A DNA stretch of 18,749 bases from G020353115 sp964389685 (GCA_964389685.1 CAYMFM010000079.1:1-18749), one strand, 5' to 3'. Positions 7,422-15,466 are shown, counted from the first letter of the stretch. The notes: generated from the sequence alone by a model not told the origin. Numbers and translations are program-made.

Positions 7422-9011
7422 TTAATATGCATAATTCACCTGTTTATCCGAGTATACGACAACATCTCCCAGCCACAACCTGTATCCCTGTTTTGGATTC
7501 ACCAATTTCAGGTGTACACTATGTTTCTGATTCGTGAGGTTGTATTTCCAGCAAATATCATGTCTCCTGGTTGTAAAGCTGGTTGGAAGATCTACAGTTT
7601 CCACCAGTTCATTATCCACATAAACTTCCACACTATGGATAAAATCTTCCAGCACCTCTTTCTCTTTTTGTGAGCTACCTGTCAGAACAAAACCGATACC
7701 TTCAAATTCAAACATACACTCCCTGTTCTGCAGGTTCATTATCCTGGCTTCCCCATCAATGCTTTTTCTTTCAACGGGGAAATGTCCCATAAAAGCCTGT
7801 TCAAAGGGAACCGGCTCGGGCGCCTGGAATCGTAGGGTAATTTCTTCCTCTTCAATGGTGCCGCCGTTTCGTTCGATCATTTGAAGCGCATGATTGTACC
7901 CCATTGCATATACATCATTCAACGACATGGAGGTATACCTGAAGTCGATATCTTCAACCTCCGCAAGTCCCATTTTCCAGTAATCTGGAATGTTGCTATA
8001 ACCGAGAATCGTTCCAAGGATTCCTCCTGCACTGGCTGGATTACAGTCCGAATCCTGTCCGCACCGCGTACTGACATCAATGGTTTTACCAAAATCTCCA
8101 TCCCCGTAAAGAAGACCGATCACAATATAGGCAGCATTGATTTTTGCATCGATATTAAACGCTCTGAACACACCATCGGGACATCCTACATCGGATGACC
8201 ATTTCTTCTCCACTTCAAACCAGGTTGATCTCCAATCATCCGGCATCCGGTCATACCAGCTGATCACATCGTTAATGCACTGGTATAAAAGGCTCTGTTC
8301 CGGTATCGCTTTCAATGCTTCCTCAACAATGAACCGGATATCTTTCGAAACAAATGCCAGAGAGTACATCGCTGCAACATACACACCTCCATACCAGCCA
8401 TCGCCGAAGTTCATGATGTGACCGATCCGGTCACATATCTCCGCAGCCGGATTAACCATTCCCGGTGACATCAACCCGGCGAAATCGGATTCGATCTGGA
8501 AATCAATGTCATCTGCATGGGGATTATTCAACCAATGTCCCGATTCCGGCGGATTTATCCCATTAAGGATGTTGTAACGAGCCGCCTGATTTGCATGCCA
8601 TAACATGTATTCCGCATTGGCAAACGCCCGTGCATGCAATAGTGCCGGGGCATCCAGCCCTTCCCTCTCAAAAACCTCAACAAATGTCAGATCCATATAA
8701 ATGTCATCGTACAACCCGGGCGCATGATCATACCACCATTTGATGTACCCCTCATGCCAGGGTATGGGCTGATAATCCTGTATCATCGTGCCGTTGAACC
8801 TGAATTCAGTTGGGCCTCCGTAGGTACATCCGATCACCTGTCCTGCCCATCCTCCCTTAATTTTATCCATGAGCTCCGTTTTGGAAATGGTAAACTGGTC
8901 ACCATCCATCAGCGTCATCTTGTCTCTGCTCCCGGGTTTCTCCCGGGTACAGGCAAACAGTGTAATCAGAATAATGCAAATAAAATAAACGATCTTTTTC
9001 ATTCGTTTCAT
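7422..9011 (-). CDS. ADP-ribosylglycohydrolase family lipoprotein with C-terminal extension
   Basis: The 529-aa product has a lipoprotein signal ending in LFAC (Cys21) and so is exported. The ADP-ribosylglycohydrolase fold spans about residues 45-390. GGWAGQVIGCTYGGPTEF opens the domain, DDIYMD (Asp102, Asp103) gives the first metal ligands and GQDSDCNPASAGG (Asp320, Asp322) the second set, so both metal-ligand sets of the dinuclear site are kept. About 135 further residues (395-529) are beta-rich, including a tail reading YRLWLGDVVVYS, and may be a beta-sandwich accessory domain; I could not assign it. The family cleaves N- or O-glycosidic bonds to ADP-ribose, and relatives in ribose loci may act on nucleosides. 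The start is 4 bp after the ribokinase stop, so the two are cotranscribed; Met4 (9002) is an alternative start. Confidence 0.88.
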   Translation of the reverse strand: MKRMKKIVYFICIILITLFACTREKPGSRDKMTLMDGDQFTISKTELMDKIKGGWAGQVIGCTYGGPTEFRFNGTMIQDYQPIPWHEGYIKWWYDHAPGLYDDIYMDLTFVEVFEREGLDAPALLHARAFANAEYMLWHANQAARYNILNGINPPESGHWLNNPHADDIDFQIESDFAGLMSPGMVNPAAEICDRIGHIMNFGDGWYGGVYVAAMYSLAFVSKDIRFIVEEALKAIPEQSLLYQCINDVISWYDRMPDDWRSTWFEVEKKWSSDVGCPDGVFRAFNIDAKINAAYIVIGLLYGDGDFGKTIDVSTRCGQDSDCNPASAGGILGTILGYSNIPDYWKMGLAEVEDIDFRYTSMSLNDVYAMGYNHALQMIERNGGTIEEEEITLRFQAPEPVPFEQAFMGHFPVERKSIDGEARIMNLQNRECMFEFEGIGFVLTGSSQKEKEVLEDFIHSVEVYVDNELVETVDLPTSFTTRRHDICWKYNLTNQKHSVHLKLVNPKQGYRLWLGDVVVYSDKQVNYAY

Positions 9012-9015
9012 ATTG

Positions 9016-9915
9016 TTATTTCAATTCGTGTCTGTAAGGTGTTGAAGCCTGGGCTCCTGGTCTGGTCACGGCAATTGAGGCTGCCCGGTTGGCAAACATG
9101 ACGGCTTCCCGGATGCTGCAACCCTCCGAAAGGGCAACAGCCAGTGCACCGTTAAATGTATCACCGGCAGCAGTGGTATCCACCGCATGCACTTTCGGTG
9201 CTGGTATCAATTCCGAATAGTTCTCCGACAACAGGTATGCACCACCTGCTCCCATCGTAATGATCACCTGTTCAATGCCCTTATCCAGGAGTATCCAGGC
9301 TGCCTTCTCTGCTGAATCTGGATCCATTACCCTGACTCCGGTAAGGATCTCTGCTTCCGATTCATTCGGAGTAATCATGTAGAGATTTCCCAGTAATGAG
9401 TCCGGAAGTTTTTGTGCCGGTGCCGGATTGAGGATCACTTTTACTCCATTCCGGTTTGCTATTTCAATGGCATATCGAACGGTTTCAATGGGTATTTCAA
9501 GCTGTAGCAGAATGATCTCTGCCAATTTTATCCGGTCAATAACCGGATCCATATCATCCGGTGTAAGAGCCATGTTGGATCCGGGAGCAACTACGATACA
9601 ATTTTCCGCCTGTGCATCTACCGTTATCAATGCAACACCTGAGGGAAGAGCAGGATCAATTGTGACAAAATCGGTATTTATTCCTTCCTTCTGCAGGTTC
9701 TGAACCGTCTGCTTTCCGAAAACATCATCTCCTGTTTTTGCAACAAAGGTGACGTTACCACCCAGGCGCGAAGCAGCCACCGCCTGGTTTGCTCCTTTCC
9801 CTCCGGGATTCATGAAGAATGTTCCTCCAAGAATGGTTTCCCCCGGAGCCGGTAAATGATCGGACTGTACCACCATATCCGTATTTGAACTGCCAATGAC
9901 GACGATTTTCATCAT
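9016..9915 (-). CDS. rbsK: Ribokinase (PfkB family)
   Basis: The 299-aa cytoplasmic product should phosphorylate ribose to ribose 5-phosphate with ATP. The first PfkB signature is at the N terminus: GSSNTDMVVQSDHLPAPGE, then GGTFFMNPGGKGANQAVAASRLGG (residues 30-53), which is the ribokinase substrate-binding pattern. ITPNESEAEILTG (181-193) is the conserved middle motif. DTTAAGDTFNGALAVAL (246-262) is the second signature, with catalytic base Asp252. Length matches bacterial ribokinases. The start is one of two adjacent ATGs (9915 or 9912). It is the first gene of the leftward operon and shares a 100-bp intergenic region with the divergent nucleoside hydrolase, so both sides are probably controlled together. 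Other PfkB sugar kinases are possible, but the context favours ribose. Confidence 0.92.
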   Translation of the reverse strand: MMKIVVIGSSNTDMVVQSDHLPAPGETILGGTFFMNPGGKGANQAVAASRLGGNVTFVAKTGDDVFGKQTVQNLQKEGINTDFVTIDPALPSGVALITVDAQAENCIVVAPGSNMALTPDDMDPVIDRIKLAEIILLQLEIPIETVRYAIEIANRNGVKVILNPAPAQKLPDSLLGNLYMITPNESEAEILTGVRVMDPDSAEKAAWILLDKGIEQVIITMGAGGAYLLSENYSELIPAPKVHAVDTTAAGDTFNGALAVALSEGCSIREAVMFANRAASIAVTRPGAQASTPYRHELK

Positions 9916-10015
9916 CCCTTTTTCAATGTGAATGTGACCATTGAAGGTAATAAAAAGTCAAAATAACAGCATATATTTGAACTGGATATTTTCTTTACTT
10001 CACATATCAGTCAAC
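9916..10015. promoter_or_regulatory. Divergent promoter region of the ribose/nucleoside locus
   Basis: This 100-bp gap separates the leftward ribokinase operon from the rightward nucleoside hydrolase. On the plus strand TATATTTG at 9972-9979 fits the -7 box TAnnTTTG and lies 36 bp before the ATG at 10016. No TTG at the ideal distance is seen. I could not pick a convincing box for the minus strand, nor an operator. Confidence 0.45.
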
Positions 10016-11029
10016 ATGAAACACTATGCATTAATTTCCCTTCTGATCATTCTCCTTCTGCATACGGGTTGCAGAAATACCGGAGAACCATCAGATACAC
10101 AAACAGCCCAAAAGATTCCCGTGATTTTTGATACAGATGCGAACAATGAGCTGGATGACCAGCATGCCCTGGCATACCTGCTTTTAAACGGAGAAACATT
10201 TACTGTTGAGGGTGTGACCGTCAATGCCACCCGGAGCGGAGGAGGTATTGAAAATCATTATGCTGAGGCTGAACGGATTATCAAACTGTGTAAGTTGTAT
10301 GGTAAAGTTCCGTTGCTAAAGGGAGCCGATCAGGATCTTCTTCACATCAAAGAGCAGCTTGCTTCCTCAGCGTTCGATGGTTCGGATGCCGTGAATTTCA
10401 TCATTGAAAAAGCGAAGGTAACGCGGGATCGTAAGCTGGTTTTGATTGCGGTGGGCAAACTTACCAATGTCGCCCTTGCCCTTGAAAAAGAGCCTGCCAT
10501 TACCAGCTCTGTTAAAGTCGTATGGCTGGGTTCCAACTATCCTGAACCGGGCGAATACAACCAGGAGAATGATACGGCAGCCTTGAGTTATGTGCTTCGC
10601 ACCAATGTGGAGTTTGAAATGGTAACGGTACGTTACGGCAGGAAATCCGGTACCGATGCAGTTCGGGTAACCCAGAAAGAGATCAATGAAAACATGCCCG
10701 AAAAGGGACCAAGGGTGGATACTCCCGTGATGGGAAGACACGGTATCGCTGTTGACAACTTCGGTGATTATTCGGTAAATCTTTTCGGGAACATTGACTA
10801 TGATGATGATCCCCCTTCACGTGCTCTGTTCGACATGGCTGCCGTGGCTATTGTAAAAGATCCATCGTGGGCAGAATCAAAACGGATCTCCTGCCCTGTA
10901 TTGATCGATAATGAATGGCAGGAACGCCCCGAAAATTCCCGCAAGATCACCATCTGGGAAAACTTTGACAGTGATAAAATCATTGAAGATTTTTTCCGGA
11001 CAATGGAAGAGTATACCCTGGTGAATTAA
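10016..11029 (+). CDS. Nucleoside hydrolase (IUNH family) lipoprotein
   Basis: The product cleaves the N-glycosidic bond of nucleosides to give base and ribose. The start at 10016 is preferred over the upstream in-frame ATG at 9941. From 10016 the protein opens with a clean lipoprotein signal ending LLHTGC (Cys19); the upstream 25 codons only add a non-signal stretch and would run over the -7 box. The mature protein begins the IUNH fold with VIFDTDANNELDDQHALAYLL (Asp39, Asp41, Asp47, Asp48), the calcium and ribose site in the variant form seen in Bacteroidota. ALFDMAAVAIV near the C terminus carries the last Asp ligand (Asp273). Length is 337 aa, normal for the family. It is exported, divergent from the ribokinase operon, and probably supplies it with ribose. 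Confidence 0.88.
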   Translation: MKHYALISLLIILLLHTGCRNTGEPSDTQTAQKIPVIFDTDANNELDDQHALAYLLLNGETFTVEGVTVNATRSGGGIENHYAEAERIIKLCKLYGKVPLLKGADQDLLHIKEQLASSAFDGSDAVNFIIEKAKVTRDRKLVLIAVGKLTNVALALEKEPAITSSVKVVWLGSNYPEPGEYNQENDTAALSYVLRTNVEFEMVTVRYGRKSGTDAVRVTQKEINENMPEKGPRVDTPVMGRHGIAVDNFGDYSVNLFGNIDYDDDPPSRALFDMAAVAIVKDPSWAESKRISCPVLIDNEWQERPENSRKITIWENFDSDKIIEDFFRTMEEYTLVN

Positions 11030-11054
11030 TTGTCTTAATTTGCCGATACATCCT

Positions 11055-11283
11055 TTTCCTCCGAAGGAGTGCCTATGGCACGAATCTTTTGGGTAAGCCT
11101 GAACGTATGTAGGTCGACTCTCCTGAGTCGACAAAAAGGCGACTTAGAAAGTCGCCCTACATTGTCTAGCCTCTTTCTCCAAAGGAATGCCTATGGCATG
11201 AATCTTTTGGGTAAGCCTGAACGTATGTAGGTCGACTCTTCTGAGTCGACAAAAAAGGCGACTTAGAAAGTCGCCCTACATTG
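11055..11283. repeat. Tandem pair of about 110-bp two-hairpin cassettes
   Basis: Two near-identical copies lie at 11055-11164 and 11173-11283. Each begins with a TGCCTATGGCA word and a shared stretch (AATCTTTTGGGTAAGCCTGA), then two perfect 8-bp hairpins. In copy 1 these are GTCGACTC 11113-11120 with 11125-11132, and GGCGACTT 11138-11145 with 11149-11156. An outer stem (TGTAGG 11108-11113 with 11156-11161) could close both into a three-way junction. Differences between copies fall in loops or spacers, not in the stems. Placed just after the nucleoside hydrolase stop, it may also end transcription. Confidence 0.75.
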
Positions 11284-11339
11284 ACCCTGGTTCTTCAGAA
11301 TCTTTCTGCTCATCCAACCTTTTAGAAATGTCCCGTAGG

Positions 11340-11361
11340 TGCCATAGGCATACCTATGGTA
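11340..11361. repeat. Reverse copy of the TGCCTATGGCA word plus a variant
   Basis: TGCCATAGGCA (11340-11350) is the reverse complement of the dispersed word and is followed at once by TACCTATGGTA (11351-11361). It lies between the tandem cassettes and the 3' end of the GH3 gene. Confidence 0.6.
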
Positions 11362-11388
11362 GACTGAAAGAGTGCTCTCAATCACTGT

Positions 11389-13895
11389 CTAATGCTTCTT
11401 ATATTTCTCAGTCCGATGATCACTGATCACCCCATCCCAGTTCAGTCCGAAAGCAAAATCATACCGGTTTCCTTCGCTATCCACATGACATTCCATATCG
11501 TGCGGAGCATCCTCATTTTGTTCCTCAACCGTCCGCATATTCGCCGGTATTTGCAGTGGCAGCAGTGCTGAGGGCTGAGCTTCGCCTGCCATGATATCCA
11601 GGATTGCCTGATTCTGAACACCGAAGTTTACCAGTATGGCATCAACCTCCTTTTCAAATTCCCCGAAAACCATTGGTTTCGACATGACAATGGATACGAT
11701 GACCGGTTTCCCGGGCATCGCTTTCCTGGTGTCAAGGATCATGCTAAGGTGAGTTAAATTGTGGGCTGTTGTTTTCTTTCCGCGATAGGTCCGGTTGAGA
11801 ACATCCCGTTCATCACCGGCGATGCTTGGATCGCGGGCAAATTCTGCGGTGTATTCACTGTACTGGAGGGTGATAGGAACATACCCGTTCCCACCCTTTT
11901 CGGCATCAGCCCTATCATAACCGGGACCGGAAACGGGACTTTCGATAAAGCAGATGGCAAGATCCGCCTCATCCGGATTTTCCGTTACCTGAAAATATTT
12001 CTTAACCGTCTCCAGGTTGACCGGATATTCGTGCCGTTCGGGAAGAGCATTTCCAAACCAGTCCCTTCCTGCGGGTGTATATCTTTTCGGTATGTATACG
12101 GTGATGTCCTTCTCTACAGGAAGAACATTTGCTTTATTCTTCAGCATGACGATGGATTTCAACTGGGCTTCATAACCGGCTTTCATATACTCCGCTTTAC
12201 CCACCGTTAATGCGGTTTCTTCTGCCACAAGGTAGGGATTCTCAAAAAGCCCTACCCGGAAGATGTTTTTCAGAAGCCGTACGGCTGATTGCTCAAACCG
12301 TTCACGTATAAAGGTTTCTCCATGTCCCTCAACACCAAGGTTGTATGCTTCAATGATGGGACCGGCATCGTTGTTACCACCGAACTGGTCGACACCTGCC
12401 ATGATGATCTTATAATGACGCTCAGCCACAGTGTAACCTTCTTCGACGCCCCAGCACCGGCCCCCTCGAAAGTTGCCGATATCCGGGGATTCATCATCCG
12501 TAATACCCCAGTCGGTGCAGACCACATCTTCGTAGCCATACTTTTCGCGAAGCAGATCGGAAATGATGTATTTGCTGTAGGCATTGCCAACATTTTCACC
12601 ATACTCCTCATCCTGATTATAGGAAATGGTATAATATGGCATAACGGCAGATGCCATTCCGGTTCCCTCACTCAGGTCAAAAGCACCGTTTATAAATGGG
12701 ATCAGGTGATCCTCAAACCGGTCACCCGGGTATACTGCGAATTTTCCATAACCGAAGTGGCCATCCCTGCCGCCTTCTCCGGATCCTCCTCCGGGCCAGT
12801 GTTTTGCCATTGCATTGACACTGTTATATCCCCAACCACCGGAAATCTCAGATTCACCCGATGAGGTCTGGAACCCATCGATGTATGCACGTGCCATGTC
12901 TGCAGAAAGCTGCGGATCTTCGCCAAATGTGCCGCTTACACGGCTCCATCGCGGATCGGTAGCGATATCGATCTGTGGCGAGAGTGCTGTTGTGATGCCA
13001 AGGGCACGGTACTCATCAGCGGCAATTTCACCGAATTGTTTCACCACTTCCGGATCAAAGGTCGCTGCAAGACCGAGCGAACCGGGCCACATGGAAATTT
13101 CTCCTCCTGCACCGGCATTGTACTCAGTATCTGCCCGTATGCCATGCCTGGGATCCGAACTGTTGTTCACCGGGATTCCCAGACCGATCCCCTCCACAAG
13201 TGCCTGGGCATTGTTGTTCCAGCGGGCTGCCGTTTCCGGGCTTTCAACCCGTGTTACCAGGACATGCCTCAGGTTGTCATTGGTCAGAAAATCAACCTGA
13301 GCATCGGAAAGGTCATACGGTTTTGCCCCGCTCTCTGCATAGCTTTTCCCGCCATAGGTGTTTGAGAAAAAGCCTCTTCCTCCACCAGGAATCGCCTGAT
13401 GGCTGCTGTATAGCATCAGTCCGGCAATCTGCTCTTTTGTCATTTTCGATGCCAGGTCACTGGCTCGCTCTTCGACAGGTAAACGCCAGTCTTCATAGGG
13501 ATCAAGTTCACCGTTCCTGTTCAGGTCCTTAAAGGCAAGCCGTTTGACGGTAAGAATCTGAACCCCTGAGGTTGTATCGNNNNNNNNNNNNNNNNNNNNN
13601 NNNNNNNNNNNNNNNNNNNNNNNNNNNNNNNNNNNNNNNNNNNNNNNNNNNNNNNNNNNNNNNNNNNNNNNNNNNNNNNGTCCTTAAAGGCAAGCCGTTT
13701 GACGGTAAGAATCTGAACCCCTGAGGTTGTATCGTATCCCAGGACAGGGCCGTCCGGATTGATCACAGTCCTGATGTATCCTATCCCTGATTCTGTCCAT
13801 CCCGGTCCCTGCTCCAGACAGGCAGTGCAGATTCCAAGAATGAATAAAAAAGCAAAAAAGAGTGCTGTTGATGAATGATGGTTCCTGTTTTTCAT
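11389..13895 (-). CDS. Glycoside hydrolase family 3 (beta-glucosidase-like) lipoprotein, split by an assembly gap
   Basis: As assembled, the gene is broken by 100 Ns flanked by a duplicated 55 bp. Collapsing the duplicate removes 155 bp and leaves 2352 bp, exactly 784 codons including the stop, in one frame. The reconstructed protein (783 aa) starts at 13895 with a signal peptide ending CTAC (Cys26). It then has an EF-hand-like loop, DLNRNGELDPYE (72-83), the GH3 catalytic barrel with LSPQIDIATDPRWSR and AKHWPGGG (Lys313, His314), and the nucleophile in VVCTDWGI (Asp410). The second alpha/beta domain follows (SIVMLKN to about 740). No fibronectin III-like domain is visible, as in the shorter GH3 enzymes. 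It follows the FISUMP lipoprotein by 6 bp. An ATG at 13443 would give a 684-aa product lacking signal and loop, and I reject it. Substrate is probably a beta-glucoside or xyloside. Confidence 0.88.
13525..13734. other. Scaffold gap of 100 N with identical 55-bp flanks (assembly artefact)
   Basis: Bases 13580-13679 are N. The 55 bp on the left (13525-13579) and on the right (13680-13734) are identical. Two contigs overlapping by one k-mer length appear to have been joined with a standard 100-N spacer instead of merged. The gap most likely hides no sequence. Confidence 0.93.
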
Positions 13896-13901
13896 GCTTA
13901 A

Positions 13902-14615
13902 TTATTTTAGATGTTTGTCTTTAATACAACGAACAGAAAAACCGAAGGTTTTTGGCAGCCGGTCGTGGCTTACATCCGGACCGTGATAGTCCAATGTCCA
14001 TAGCCACGCTTCATTGATGTTGATTTCCCCGGAAGCACGGAAATAGCAATTGTCCCCAAGGTTACTGAAATTACCGTCGCCTGTACGGTAGCCGCCCGGC
14101 AATGCCGTGAAACGGACGATGTTGGTTGCCATTGCATTTGGTTCGCGCCAATGTTTTATACCTTCTTCCTTTAGCTTATCGCCGGCAACATACCGTCCTC
14201 CCAGGTAATCCAGCAAGGTTTCCCATTCCTCATCAGTCGGGATGTGCCAACCATCGGGGCATATTCCCCGGGTGGTTTCCACAATTCCTGATTTTGATGG
14301 AGGGTATTGCATCATTTCATCCCACTGGTACAAGCCCCCGTAAATAGCACAGTTCCCCTCTTCATCCCCGTAGCAATACTTTTCAATGATCTGGTTATCG
14401 GTCTGATCCAGGCTTCCATCGATGCATGTTCCGATATTCAGGTTTTTTCCCATCCAGGTCTGATCCCCGATTTTCACCCATTTATAGATTTGCCCATCCC
14501 GGGTATCCTCAAAACTCCCGGTTTTTCTTTTGAGATTCTCATCTTCACAGGAGCTAAGGGAAATCAGCAGAAGTAACGGTATGAGCAATCGAGCAACTTT
14601 CCCACCATATTTCAT
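13902..14615 (-). CDS. FISUMP-domain lipoprotein
   Basis: The 237-aa product has a lipoprotein signal ending SLSSC (Cys23). The rest fits the Fibrobacter succinogenes major paralogous domain: DGQIYKWVKIGDQTWMGKNL, YGGLYQWDEMM, CPDGWHIPTDEEWETLLDYLGG, FTALPGGYRTGDGNFSNLGD and the closing GFSVRCIKD. FISUMP proteins are exported and common in Bacteroidota and Fibrobacterota; no enzymatic activity is established, and a surface binding or structural role is usually supposed. Its stop is 6 bp before the GH3 start, so the two are almost certainly cotranscribed and this gene comes first. That suggests it helps the glycosidase bind substrate or sit at the surface, which is inference. The upstream region has only a weak -7-like TACTTTTA. 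Confidence 0.87.
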   Translation of the reverse strand: MKYGGKVARLLIPLLLLISLSSCEDENLKRKTGSFEDTRDGQIYKWVKIGDQTWMGKNLNIGTCIDGSLDQTDNQIIEKYCYGDEEGNCAIYGGLYQWDEMMQYPPSKSGIVETTRGICPDGWHIPTDEEWETLLDYLGGRYVAGDKLKEEGIKHWREPNAMATNIVRFTALPGGYRTGDGNFSNLGDNCYFRASGEININEAWLWTLDYHGPDVSHDRLPKTFGFSVRCIKDKHLK

Positions 14616-14664
14616 ACCTTAAAAGTACAGAAAAATCAGGGATTTAGATGGTTTTTCAGGTTCC

Positions 14665-14685
14665 CAGTTTTCAGTTCTCAGTTTT
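14665..14685. repeat. Heptanucleotide array CAGTTYT x3
   Basis: Three abutting 7-base units (14665-14671, 14672-14678, 14679-14685) differ at one position only. It lies just upstream of the FISUMP gene. Confidence 0.6.
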
Positions 14686-14739
14686 TAAGTATAAAGATCC
14701 TCTGGATCGTTTTAGCGACCTTGAATATCGGATTATAAT

Positions 14740-14895
14740 TTAATTAAGGACAGCAACCGAATTAAAATCGACGAACCGGAGGCGCTCCTGGGCAGCTTCA
14801 TTAGAAATCGCCGGGATTATAAGTGAATCGCCTGGTGCAATGCGGTCCATGGATTGATTTCCCGTTGAACAGCATATCAGTTGGACCGGTTGCAT
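14740..14895 (-). pseudogene. Possible 3' remnant of a cupin (mannose-6-phosphate isomerase-like) gene
   Basis: A 51-codon minus-strand frame reads with plausible protein composition: CCSTGNQSMDRIAPGDSLII, then PAISNEAAQERL and FNSVAVLN before TAA. The APGDSLIIPA stretch resembles the cupin turn near the C terminus of type I mannose-6-phosphate isomerases, where a KxGDxxxIPA pattern occurs. Upstream in the same frame lies only hairpin and repeat sequence, so if real this is the tail of a gene whose front was lost. Chance cannot be excluded at this length. Confidence 0.28.
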
Positions 14896-15075
14896 GTTGT
14901 TCACACCAACCCCGGGCTCCGCCCGGGGCTATTGGAATTCAACTCCTGCCTGTCCGGCAGGCAGGCCTCCGGAGTTGTTATTGATTCGTTACGAACACCT
15001 TCAACATGCATCCCAAACTTCGAAATCCGCAACTTTGGCCACCGAAGCCTTGGCGAAAGTGGATATTCTTTAATA

Positions 15076-15103
15076 ATCCTAAATCCTTCATCCATCATCC
15101 TTT
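15076..15103. repeat. Heptanucleotide array ATCCNWN-like x4
   Basis: Four abutting 7-base units all start with ATCC (15076, 15083, 15090, 15097) and vary in the last three bases. Confidence 0.6.
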
Positions 15104-15113
15104 GCCGAAGGCA

Positions 15114-15124
15114 TGCCTATGGCA
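15114..15124 (+). repeat. Dispersed word TGCCTATGGCA
   Basis: This is an exact copy of the 11-base word, preceded by CCGAAGGCA as in the family. It lies 10 bp after the 15076-15103 heptad array. Confidence 0.6.
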
Positions 15125-15171
15125 CATCCTCCCCGTCCGCCATAGCTTTTGCGACGGCGGATCATCCTTTC

Positions 15172-15199
15172 CTCTGCCCCATGCTCTATGCTCCATGCC
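15172..15199. repeat. Heptanucleotide array CYMTGCY x4
   Basis: Four abutting 7-base units start at 15172, 15179, 15186 and 15193, sharing TGC at positions 4-6 and pyrimidines at 2 and 7. Confidence 0.65.
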
Positions 15200-15257
15200 C
15201 TACTTCGTCCGCCGTATCCACCGGTTATTGAAGAAGGTGGATGTACTTGTAATCACT

Positions 15258-15278
15258 CATAATTCATCAATCATCATT
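15258..15278. repeat. Heptanucleotide array CATMAWT x3
   Basis: Three abutting 7-base units start at 15258, 15265 and 15272, each beginning CAT and ending T. Confidence 0.5.
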
Positions 15279-15435
15279 CCAGCCCGGCAAGGTGGCGGAG
15301 AAGGAGGATGCTAAGTCACCCCGCCCAGCTCTCTCTATCCTGATGAAAAATACGGACAGGCTGAGCACCTGAAACCGGAATAGGGTACTCATTAACACCG
15401 GAATTTGCATGGCATGAAAGTTACTGTATATCTCC

Positions 15436-15466
15436 TTGACAACTCGTTAGAAATAGACTAATTTTG
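15436..15466 (+). promoter_or_regulatory. Strong Bacteroidota-type promoter for the small lipoprotein gene
   Basis: TTG at 15436-15438 is followed after 20 bases by TAATTTTG at 15459-15466, a full match to the -33 TTG / -7 TAnnTTTG pattern at the standard spacing. It lies 65 bp upstream of the ATG at 15532. Confidence 0.72.

Larger units (their letters stand above)
14616..15431. other. Intergenic region with hairpins and short tandem arrays
   Basis: No complete gene is seen here. It holds a possible 3' gene remnant (14740-14895) and four heptanucleotide arrays listed separately. It also holds a hairpin CCCCGGGC 14910-14917 with 14921-14928, a second one CCTGCC 14945-14950 with 14956-14961 nested in AACTCC/GGAGTT, and TCCGCC/GGCGGA arms around 15136-15161. 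The 65- and 116-codon frames read through these repeats and look random. Confidence 0.6.

Noticed and set aside
9941..10015. 25-codon N-terminal extension of the nucleoside hydrolase
   Set aside because: The downstream ATG at 10016 gives a proper lipoprotein signal, and the extension would overlap the -7 promoter box.
11055..11283. CRISPR array
   Set aside because: Only two units of about 110 bp with an 8-bp separator, each an internal palindrome; no spacers and no cas genes.
12289..12864. 191-codon plus-strand frame
   Set aside because: It is antisense to the GH3 catalytic domain, including the KHWPGG and TDWG motifs; a shadow.
13525..13734. 55-bp direct repeat as a biological duplication
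   Set aside because: It sits exactly at both edges of a 100-N gap, and collapsing it restores the reading frame, so it is an assembly overlap.
14901..15231. Frames of 65, 102 and 116 codons
   Set aside because: They overlap on both strands in a region of hairpins and heptad arrays and show no protein-like motifs.
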